Shown here: positions 1 to 5,241 of the stretch, piece by piece | Position numbering within the stretch: position 1 is the first letter of the stretch | Layout: the number at the start of each line of letters is the position of its first letter | Origin: a bacterium | GTDB lineage: Bacteria > Bacillota_I > Bacilli_A > RF39 > UBA660 | Length of the DNA: 39,791 nt | Assembly: GCA_030525085.1 (NCBI GenBank) | Contig: JAUNFK010000008.1 | Location: 1-39,791, forward strand | Direction of reading: 5' to 3' | Notes under the pieces: generated by a model | What the model saw: only the letters and a program-made list of their open reading frames with translations | Told to the model about the DNA's origin: nothing | Database searches by the model: none | Position numbers and translations under genes: made by a program

Positions 1-138
1 AATGATACTGTAACAAGTGTTTATGGAACCTATATCGGCAAAGTTATAAATATTATTTATGAAGACTTTGAAAATATTATTATCGTGAAAGGAGTAAATA
101 ATAAAAATCTTAATTATGTAGGGGTGATTGAAAGATGA
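1..138 (+). CDS. mreC: MreC C-terminus (partial, 5' end outside window)
   Basis: Only the last 45 codons are present, open at the left edge and ending in TGA at 136-138. The end reads IIIVKGVNNKNLNYVGVIER, which resembles the closing beta strands of MreC (a final VxVI-[DE]R-like end after a variable loop). MreC is the extracytoplasmic scaffold of the rod/elongation machinery. The call rests on this short tail plus context: a small polytopic membrane protein of MreD size follows with a 4-nt ATGA overlap, and spoIVFA/spoIVFB-like genes come next, as near B. subtilis mreBCD-minCD-spoIVFAB. Too little is visible to judge whether the protein is intact. Confidence 0.6.
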   Translation, partial: NDTVTSVYGTYIGKVINIIYEDFENIIIVKGVNNKNLNYVGVIER

Positions 139-515
139 TTATTCTAGACATCCTAAGTTATAATTTAACAAATACCATTTTGTTTTCAGCGCCTTTAATA
201 ATCTTTGAATTAAATGATAATAAAATATATTTAACGCTTATATTAGATATCATCTTTAATGGAATTCCTTTTTGTACAATAACAATTTTACTATTATACT
301 TTTTAAACAAAAATTTAATAAAATATTTTAACGATACAAAAGCTTATCGATTTATAATAAGCATTGTATATTTATTTTTATACAGTATAGTTATTTTCAG
401 CATATTCAATAAATTTAATACATCAGTTATAAAATTAGTAATAAACTTTTTGCCTATAAACATTATCTTAAATGCTATAGTAATCTTTTTTAAAAGAAGA
501 CATACATTTAACTAG
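135..515 (+). CDS. mreD: MreD-like rod-shape membrane protein
   Basis: 126-aa protein that is almost entirely hydrophobic, with about four predicted membrane helices (roughly residues 14-30, 35-58, 70-92 and 98-120) and a short basic tail. MreD has no catalytic motif and is recognised by size, topology and position. Here it overlaps the mreC-like end by ATGA and precedes the spoIVFA/B-like pair. The start has GGGGTGAT upstream (121-128), a GGTGA-type Shine-Dalgarno (SD). It is shorter than typical MreD (about 160-170 aa), in keeping with the reduced proteins elsewhere in the window. The minCD genes that follow mreD in B. subtilis are absent. Direct sequence evidence is weak; context carries the call. 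Confidence 0.6.
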   Translation: MIILDILSYNLTNTILFSAPLIIFELNDNKIYLTLILDIIFNGIPFCTITILLLYFLNKNLIKYFNDTKAYRFIISIVYLFLYSIVIFSIFNKFNTSVIKLVINFLPINIILNAIVIFFKRRHTFN

Positions 516-523
516 GTGATAAC

Positions 524-1051
524 TTGAAAAATAAAAAGTATATAAAAAATCTCATCATAAGATGTATGTGTAGTATCATTTTGTTTTTATTAATATCAGT
601 TTTCGTTAATTATAGTAATAAAAATCTCTTAACTTTCAAAAAATATGCTTATGACCAAAACTTCAAATTTACTAAAATAACTAAACTATATAACAAATAC
701 TTTGGCAAAGTGTTAAAAGAAGTTAAAGAAACACCAGTATCTGCAGCTAAAATAACTTATCAGGAATCATCATCTTACAAAGACGGAGCTAAATTAACTG
801 AAGTAAGCGCTATCTATCCATATAAAAGCGGCATAGTAGTTTTTATTGGTGACAAAGAAGAATACGGAAAAACCATTATAATTCAAGGCATGGACGGAGT
901 AGATTACTGGTATTCTAATGTAAGTGATATAAACGTTAAACTATATGATTATGTATCATCAAATACAATTATTGCTAACGCTCAAGATAATATCCTATAT
1001 GTTCTATTTATGCGAGATGGTAAAGCTCTAAATTATGAAGAATATATTTAA
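524..1051 (+). CDS. spoIVFA: SpoIVFA-like membrane protein with degenerate M23 (LytM) domain
   Basis: 175 aa. Basic N-terminus, one membrane helix (about residues 9-27), an extracytoplasmic spacer, then a LytM/M23-like beta fold in the last 80 residues (YPYKSGIVVFIGDKEEYGK... YWYSN). The histidine/aspartate zinc ligands of active M23 peptidases are not visible, as in B. subtilis SpoIVFA, which regulates rather than cuts. In that family SpoIVFA holds the SpoIVFB protease in the forespore outer membrane. It overlaps the following M50 protease gene by 17 nt, which is the typical pair. Start taken as TTG at 524, with AGGTGAT just upstream and an MKNKK-type N-terminus. Alternative: an unrelated anchored M23 protein. 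Confidence 0.6.
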   Translation: MKNKKYIKNLIIRCMCSIILFLLISVFVNYSNKNLLTFKKYAYDQNFKFTKITKLYNKYFGKVLKEVKETPVSAAKITYQESSSYKDGAKLTEVSAIYPYKSGIVVFIGDKEEYGKTIIIQGMDGVDYWYSNVSDINVKLYDYVSSNTIIANAQDNILYVLFMRDGKALNYEEYI

Positions 1052-1778
1052 AATTAATCCAATAACATATCTCATAATATTATTAATTTTAATATGTGGT
1101 TACTTCAATTATTTTTTCGTGATTATTACAATCATGTTTTTTCATGAACTAGGTCACTTAACTATGATTAAACTATTTAATCAAAAAATAAATTCTATCG
1201 AAGTGCTTCCGTTTGGTGCTATCATTAAAATGAACATGCAATCAAATATCAAAAGTTTAAATCTTTTCTTCATAAGTTCAGCAGGAATAATTATACAGTT
1301 CATTTTATACATTCCTTTTTTTATTTTATATAAAAATGGCCTAATGACAAGCCTTACCTATAATATATTTCTAACCTATAATAAAATTATTATATTATTT
1401 AATATTCTTCCTATAATTCCTTTAGATGGTTCCAAAATAATATCAAGTATCACAGAACTTATTATGCCATACAAAATAAATTTAAAAATCATAAATGTTT
1501 TAAGTATAATAACTCTCATTATTTTTATAATATTAAACGATAAAACTCTAACTTTAATCATAATTATTTCTTTTTTATTAACTGAAACCTTTAAACCAAT
1601 TAAGAATCATAATTATATATTTAATAACTTTTTACTTGAAAGATATCTTTATAATATAGAACATAAAAAGCCTAAAAGAGTAGGTAATATAAACCAAATC
1701 TATAAAAATTATTACAATTTTATAAATAATATTAGAGAAAGAGATGTTTTAATATCTAAATTTAAGCCTTTTAATTGA
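1035..1778 (+). CDS. spoIVFB: SpoIVFB-like M50 site-2 intramembrane metalloprotease
   Basis: 247 aa, polytopic. The zinc motif H37-E-L-G-H41 lies in the second hydrophobic segment, and NILPIIPLDGSK supplies the third ligand, D131. B. subtilis SpoIVFB uses H43/H47/D137, so the spacing is kept. In B. subtilis this enzyme removes the pro-peptide of the mother-cell sigma factor SigK. A pro-sequence-bearing sigK lies at 29757-30446 in this window. The C-terminal cytoplasmic part (about 60 aa, basic) is shorter than usual, and a complete CBS domain is not evident. It overlaps the SpoIVFA-like gene by 17 nt and is probably translationally coupled. The next promoter's -35 box overlaps its stop codon. 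Confidence 0.8.
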   Translation: MKNIFKINPITYLIILLILICGYFNYFFVIITIMFFHELGHLTMIKLFNQKINSIEVLPFGAIIKMNMQSNIKSLNLFFISSAGIIIQFILYIPFFILYKNGLMTSLTYNIFLTYNKIIILFNILPIIPLDGSKIISSITELIMPYKINLKIINVLSIITLIIFIILNDKTLTLIIIISFLLTETFKPIKNHNYIFNNFLLERYLYNIEHKKPKRVGNINQIYKNYYNFINNIRERDVLISKFKPFN

Positions 1779-1803
1779 CAATAATCTGATTTTTTGGTAT
1801 TAT
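1775..1803 (+). promoter_or_regulatory. Promoter of the L21-Prp-L27 operon
   Basis: TTGACA at 1775-1780 and TATTAT at 1798-1803 with a 17-nt spacer, a near-consensus housekeeping promoter. The -35 box overlaps the TGA stop of the upstream protease gene. Confidence 0.75.
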
Positions 1804-1809
1804 CTATTT

Positions 1810-1900
1810 GTTTGTAAATTAGTTTTATAAACCGCTCTAAAAAGGTAAAAAGTTGCTTATGCACACCTTCAAGGCGTGTCCTAAAAAGATGGGAGGAAAG
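1810..1900 (+). ncRNA. L21 leader-like 5' UTR
   Basis: About 95 nt of transcribed leader lie between the promoter at 1775-1803 and the rplU start. It contains ACCGCTC (about 1831-1837), an imperfect GC-rich hairpin (CACACC / GGCGTG, about 1861-1877), then GGGAGG just before the start. Position and general form resemble the ribosomal L21 leader found ahead of rplU in Bacilli, thought to mediate autogenous control. I could not test it against a covariance model. Confidence 0.5.
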
Positions 1901-1905
1901 AACTT

Positions 1906-2205
1906 ATGAAAGCTATATTTGTAACTGGTGGAAAACAATACTATGTTGCTGAAGGCGATGAAATCTTTGTAGAAAAGATTGATGCTGAAGTAGGTAAAGA
2001 AGTAGAATTTGACGAAGTATTAGCTCTTGGCGAAAAAACTGGTACACCAACTGTTAAAGGTGCAAAAGTTGTTTGTGAAGTAGCAAAACAAGGACGTCAA
2101 AAGAAAATCGTTGTTTTCAAATACAGACCTAAAAAGAAATATCGTCTTAAAAAAGGTCATAGACAACCTTATACTAAACTAATCGTTAAGAAAATAGTTG
2201 GTTAA
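1906..2205 (+). CDS. rplU: 50S ribosomal protein L21
   Basis: 99 aa, normal length for bL21. It starts [19 protein letters not shown] and contains the conserved C-terminal [19 protein letters not shown] rRNA-binding segment. bL21 binds 23S rRNA in the large subunit. First gene of rplU-prp-rpmA, the conserved Firmicutes order. The start ATG follows GGGAGGAAAG (1891-1900), a strong SD. Its 5' UTR is a candidate autoregulatory leader. Confidence 0.97.
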   Translation: MKAIFVTGGKQYYVAEGDEIFVEKIDAEVGKEVEFDEVLALGEKTGTPTVKGAKVVCEVAKQGRQKKIVVFKYRPKKKYRLKKGHRQPYTKLIVKKIVG

Positions 2206-2206
2206 G

Positions 2207-2503
2207 ATGATAAAAGTATTTATTAAAAACAATTCCATTACTTTAAAAGGCCATGCAAACTTTGCTGATTATGGTAAAGACATCGTATGCGCAAGTGTAT
2301 CATCAATAATCGTAACAAGTGTTAATAATATGATGAGCATTGATAAAGACTCTGTTAAATACAGTGATGATGGAAATACTTTGATAGTTGAAATTATAAA
2401 AGAAGATGACTTAGTATATAGATTATTTGATAATCTTAAAGAATTACTAAAAGATTTATCTAAAGACTATCCTAAAAATATAAAAATTGAGAGTGAGGAA
2501 TAA
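2207..2503 (+). CDS. prp: Ribosomal-processing cysteine protease Prp
   Basis: 98 aa. Carries the Prp (YsxB) signature [18 protein letters not shown]: the catalytic His is in GHA and the catalytic Cys in DIVCA. Prp removes the N-terminal extension of ribosomal protein L27 in Firmicutes and related groups. It lies between rplU and rpmA, and the L27 encoded next has exactly such an extension. Start taken as ATG 2207, one base after the L21 stop. An upstream TTG at 2198 lies inside rplU and has no separate support. Confidence 0.93.
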   Translation: MIKVFIKNNSITLKGHANFADYGKDIVCASVSSIIVTSVNNMMSIDKDSVKYSDDGNTLIVEIIKEDDLVYRLFDNLKELLKDLSKDYPKNIKIESEE

Positions 2504-2505
2504 TT

Positions 2506-2790
2506 ATGTTATTTATAAGACTTAATATTCAACGTTTTGCTCACGTTAAAGCTCAAGGTTCTACTCAAAATGGTAGAGATTCAGTTGGTCGTAGATTAGG
2601 AGCTAAACTTGCTGATGGTCAAATGGCTAAAGCTGGAAATATTATTTATCGTCAAAGAGGAACTAAGATTTATCCAGGAACAAACGTTGGAATGGGAAAA
2701 GATCATACATTATTTGCTTTAATTGATGGCACAGTAAAGTATGAAAGATTAGGAAAAGATAAGAAAAAAGTTAGCGTATATGCTAAATAA
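2506..2790 (+). CDS. rpmA: 50S ribosomal protein L27 with Prp-cleaved N-terminal extension
   Basis: 94 aa. The L27 core ([17 protein letters not shown] ... [25 protein letters not shown]) is complete. The N-terminus, [12 protein letters not shown] then HVKAQGS, is the extension that Prp removes after FA in Firmicutes, exposing the L27 tail that reaches the peptidyl-transferase centre. The usual motif is LNLQFFA; here it is LNIQRFA, with Arg where Phe is common. Starts 2 nt after prp, with GAGG upstream at about 2494. Confidence 0.96.
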   Translation: MLFIRLNIQRFAHVKAQGSTQNGRDSVGRRLGAKLADGQMAKAGNIIYRQRGTKIYPGTNVGMGKDHTLFALIDGTVKYERLGKDKKKVSVYAK

Positions 2791-2792
2791 TT

Positions 2793-2816
2793 AAGCACAA
2801 AATATGTGCTTTTTTT
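2793..2816 (+). terminator. Intrinsic terminator of rplU-prp-rpmA
   Basis: AAGCACA / TGTGCTT stem (2793-2799 with 2805-2811), 5-nt loop, then a T-run to 2816. Confidence 0.88.
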
Positions 2817-2836
2817 ATTGCAAGAAATTAAGACAA

Positions 2837-2860
2837 CAAAAAAACTCTCATAAGAGAGTT
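2837..2860 (-). terminator. Terminator of the Lys-Ile-Glu tRNA operon
   Basis: Read on the minus strand: AACTCTC, TTAT loop, GAGAGTT, then a long T-run. It lies 11 nt past the 3' end of tRNA-Glu. Confidence 0.85.
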
Positions 2861-2870
2861 AATTTCAAAT

Positions 2871-2946
2871 TGGTGACCCGTACGGGGTTCGAACCCATAA
2901 ATGCATGCGTGAAAGGCATGTGTGTTAACCATTTCACCAACGGGCC
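2871..2946 (-). tRNA. tRNA-Glu (TTC)
   Basis: 76 nt with encoded CCA. Acceptor GGCCCGT / ACGGGTC; anticodon stem-loop CATGC-CTTTCAC-GCATG gives anticodon TTC; T-loop TTCGAAC. Third in a Lys-Ile-Glu operon. Confidence 0.96.
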
Positions 2947-2954
2947 AATATAAA

Positions 2955-3031
<77 letters not shown>

Positions 3032-3040
3032 ATTTATTAT

Positions 3041-3116
3041 TGGTGCCCAGTTAGAGATTCGAACTCTAGACCCACTGATTAAGAGTCAGTTGCTCTACCA
3101 ACTGAGCTAACTGGGC
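3041..3116 (-). tRNA. tRNA-Lys (CTT)
   Basis: 76 nt with encoded CCA. 5' end GCCCAGTTAGCTCAG; anticodon stem-loop ACTGA-CTCTTAA-TCAGT gives CTT. First gene of the three-tRNA operon; a TATAAT lies 12 nt upstream. Confidence 0.96.
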
Positions 3117-3127
3117 ATTACTCATTC

Positions 3128-3133
3128 ATTATA
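3128..3133 (-). promoter_or_regulatory. -10 box for the Lys-Ile-Glu tRNA operon
   Basis: A perfect TATAAT on the minus strand 11-12 nt before the tRNA-Lys 5' end, so transcription would begin close to the mature end. No convincing -35 is seen at 16-18 nt. Confidence 0.6.
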
Positions 3134-3208
3134 TCATAAAAATATAAAATTACTAGCCCTAAATTACAAAAAAACTAATTTTTTGCAATTTTTTGCTATC
3201 TGCCCAAA

Positions 3209-3238
3209 GAAAATAAAAAGTCTTTTACATAAGACCTT
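3209..3238 (-). terminator. Terminator of tRNA-Ser
   Basis: On the minus strand: GTCTT, ATGTAA loop, AAGAC, then TTTTTATTTT. It lies just past the tRNA-Ser 3' end. Confidence 0.7.
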
Positions 3239-3249
3239 AATTATTAAAA

Positions 3250-3340
3250 TGGCGGAGCAGGAGAGATTTGAACTCTCGCGCCGGTTACCCGACCTACACC
3301 CTTAGCAGGGGCGCCTCTTCAGCCTCTTGAGTACTACTCC
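3250..3340 (-). tRNA. tRNA-Ser (GCT)
   Basis: 91 nt with encoded CCA and a long variable arm (class II). Acceptor GGAGTAG / CTGCTCC; anticodon loop CTGCTAA gives GCT; T-loop TTCAAAT. It is separated from the other tRNAs by its own terminator, so it is a separate transcription unit. Confidence 0.95.
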
Positions 3341-3389
3341 ATGCCAACAAGAAAATTTTACAATAAAATAAACTTCTTGTCAACCTAAA

Positions 3390-4247
3390 CTAATAAACTT
3401 CTTCTTTAATTGTATCAATAAATGATTTTATAATATTAATATAATCAGTACCATTCTTTATTTCATCATCTGTTAAAGTATACATTGGATTAACCTCAGC
3501 AAGTTTAGCACCAGCATCAGTCATTGATTTAATTGTATCGTTTTCTTCAGTACCTTTGATTATAAATAGATAAGCATTTGTCTTAGAACTAAATGCACTT
3601 TTAGCTTTACTAACATTCGTATTAGAATTTTCATCATCACTTGCAATACTTATAATTTCAAATCCGTACTTTTCTAAAAACTTAAATGCATTATTAGCAA
3701 CAATCAATTGTTTATTCTTAGCATTTTCAGCTATAATCTTAAGTTCAGCATCTATCTCTGATATCTTAACTTTTAAATCATCATAATTATTATTAATGCT
3801 TTCGATAATAGAAGTATTTTTAACATTCTCTTTAATACCATTTTTAACATTCTGCGCCATCATAAGGAAATTTGCCGGACTAAGTAGTAGTTCACTAACA
3901 TCATTCTTAATCTCTAAACCTTGAGAAACATCAATAATATCAATATTCTTATTCTTTTCAATTAAACTAGCAGCAACTTGTTTTTCATTACTTAATCCAT
4001 TATAAATAAACAAATCACCTTTACTAAAATCGTTAAGTTTCTTATTAGTAACAGTATAAGAACTAATATCAGCACCATTTGGATAAATACTATTGATAGT
4101 TGCATAATCACCATAAAGTGTCTTCGTAATATACGTTATCGGATACATCGTCGTATATATTGTAATTCCTTCATAGCTATCCGATTTAAAACAGCCTCCT
4201 AAACAAAACATAAATAAAAATAAAATAACAACTTTTAACTTTTTCAT
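3390..4247 (-). CDS. ZnuA/TroA-like substrate-binding lipoprotein lacking metal-binding histidines
   Basis: 285 aa. Lipoprotein signal with LGGC lipobox (C19), then a cluster A-I (ZnuA/TroA) metal-binding-protein fold: YTTMYPITYITKTLYGD near the start, SIYPNGADISSYTV (residues 53-66), DLFIYNGL (78-85) and a C-terminal NPMYTLTDDE. In active ZnuA proteins histidines sit in PGxDPHxYEPT, in a WLDP-preceding His, and in a SHAAFGY-like motif. Here the first is Ser62, the second region reads ELLLSPAN, and the third is NNAF. The whole protein has no histidine. No ABC ATPase or permease gene adjoins it. It overlaps yidD by 4 nt (ATGA), so the two are co-translated. Zinc or manganese binding in the usual way is unlikely; its ligand is unknown. 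Confidence 0.75.
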   Translation of the reverse strand: MKKLKVVILFLFMFCLGGCFKSDSYEGITIYTTMYPITYITKTLYGDYATINSIYPNGADISSYTVTNKKLNDFSKGDLFIYNGLSNEKQVAASLIEKNKNIDIIDVSQGLEIKNDVSELLLSPANFLMMAQNVKNGIKENVKNTSIIESINNNYDDLKVKISEIDAELKIIAENAKNKQLIVANNAFKFLEKYGFEIISIASDDENSNTNVSKAKSAFSSKTNAYLFIIKGTEENDTIKSMTDAGAKLAEVNPMYTLTDDEIKNGTDYINIIKSFIDTIKEEVY

Positions 4248-4465
4248 TTCTTCTCCTTCTTAATTACAGGATCATAACCATATTTACCGAATGGATGACA
4301 CCTAAATATTCTTTTAATTCCTAACATTAAGCCTTTAAATAAACCGTACTCATTCAAACTTTCAATCATATATTCACTACAAGTTGGAATAAATCTACAG
4401 TTCTTATGACTTGCAAGTGGGGTTTTCTGATAAATTCTAATTAACTTAATTATTAAATTTTTCAT
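4244..4465 (-). CDS. yidD: Membrane protein insertion efficiency factor YidD
   Basis: 73 aa. Typical YidD: IRIYQKTPLASHKNCRFIPTCSEYMIESL ... FRCHPFGKYGYDPV split by a short helix, with conserved cysteines in CRFIPTC and RCHPF. YidD is a small peripheral inner-membrane protein that assists YidC-dependent insertion and is usually next to yidC/rnpA/rpmH. Here it is divergent from rnc and overlaps the ZnuA-like gene by ATGA. GAGGTAG lies upstream as SD. Confidence 0.93.
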   Translation of the reverse strand: MKNLIIKLIRIYQKTPLASHKNCRFIPTCSEYMIESLNEYGLFKGLMLGIKRIFRCHPFGKYGYDPVIKKEKK

Positions 4466-4482
4466 ATCTACCTCACATAGTT

Positions 4483-4488
4483 ATTATA
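4483..4488 (-). promoter_or_regulatory. -10 box for yidD transcript
   Basis: TATAAT on the minus strand 18 nt before the yidD start in the 110-nt divergent region shared with rnc. No clear -35. Confidence 0.5.
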
Positions 4489-4551
4489 TAATAAAAGCCC
4501 TAAAAAATAAATAACTTTAAAAAAATCCTAGAATATTTGGCACTTTTAATA

Positions 4552-4557
4552 TATAAT
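4552..4557 (+). promoter_or_regulatory. -10 box for rnc-smc
   Basis: TATAAT 18 nt before the rnc start; the -35 position is poor (TAGAAT). GGTGAT (4565-4570) serves as SD. Confidence 0.5.
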
Positions 4558-4575
4558 AGTGCTTGGTGATAAGAT

Positions 4576-5241
4576 ATGGATTTATCTAAATACGGAGTAC
4601 AAAGTGATAATAAAATATTAGGCGTTGCCTTGACACATACTAGTTATGCTAATGAACACAATGTTCCATCATATGAAAGACTAGAATATTTAGGCGATGC
4701 TGTTTTAGAACTTATAATGAGTGATTACTTTTATAAAAATACTGATTATCCTGAAGGAAAAATGAGCAAAATCAGATCAAGTTATGTTTGTGAAGCAGCA
4801 TTAGATAAATATGCCGAAGTAATCAATTTAAAAGATTATATTAAAGTAGGGCACTCTTTAGAAAGCGATATTAACGAAACTATAACAGCCGATGTTTTCG
4901 AAGCAGTAATTGCAACTATCTATTTAAACAGTGGATTTGCCAAAGCAAAAGAATTCGTAATGGATATAGCTAAACCATTTATATTAAATAACGTAAAATT
5001 TATGAGTGACTATAAATCATACTTACAAGAACTAGTTCAAACAGATAAAAAGAGCTTAAGTTATAATGTTGTCAATGAAACGGGACCAGCTCATGACAAA
5101 ACATTTGAAGTAGAAGTAGAAGTAGATGGTATAATTTATGCTCATGGAACTGGTAAATCTAAAAAAGAAGCAGAACAAAATGCTGCTAAAAATGCCATCA
5201 TGATTAGTGCAGGTGAAGTAAATGAAACTAATAAGAATTAG
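4576..5241 (+). CDS. rnc: Ribonuclease III
   Basis: 221 aa. The RNase III signature ERLEYLGDAVLELIMSDYFY supplies the catalytic Glu/Asp set; HTSYANEH precedes it and DVFEAVIATIYLNSGF carries the second metal-binding acidic pair. A double-stranded RNA-binding domain occupies about residues 150-215 (YLQELVQTDKKSLSYNVV ... GKSKKEAEQNAAKNA). It matures rRNA and cuts structured RNAs. It overlaps the smc start by 20 nt, the common Firmicutes rnc-smc arrangement. Confidence 0.96.
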   Translation: MDLSKYGVQSDNKILGVALTHTSYANEHNVPSYERLEYLGDAVLELIMSDYFYKNTDYPEGKMSKIRSSYVCEAALDKYAEVINLKDYIKVGHSLESDINETITADVFEAVIATIYLNSGFAKAKEFVMDIAKPFILNNVKFMSDYKSYLQELVQTDKKSLSYNVVNETGPAHDKTFEVEVEVDGIIYAHGTGKSKKEAEQNAAKNAIMISAGEVNETNKN

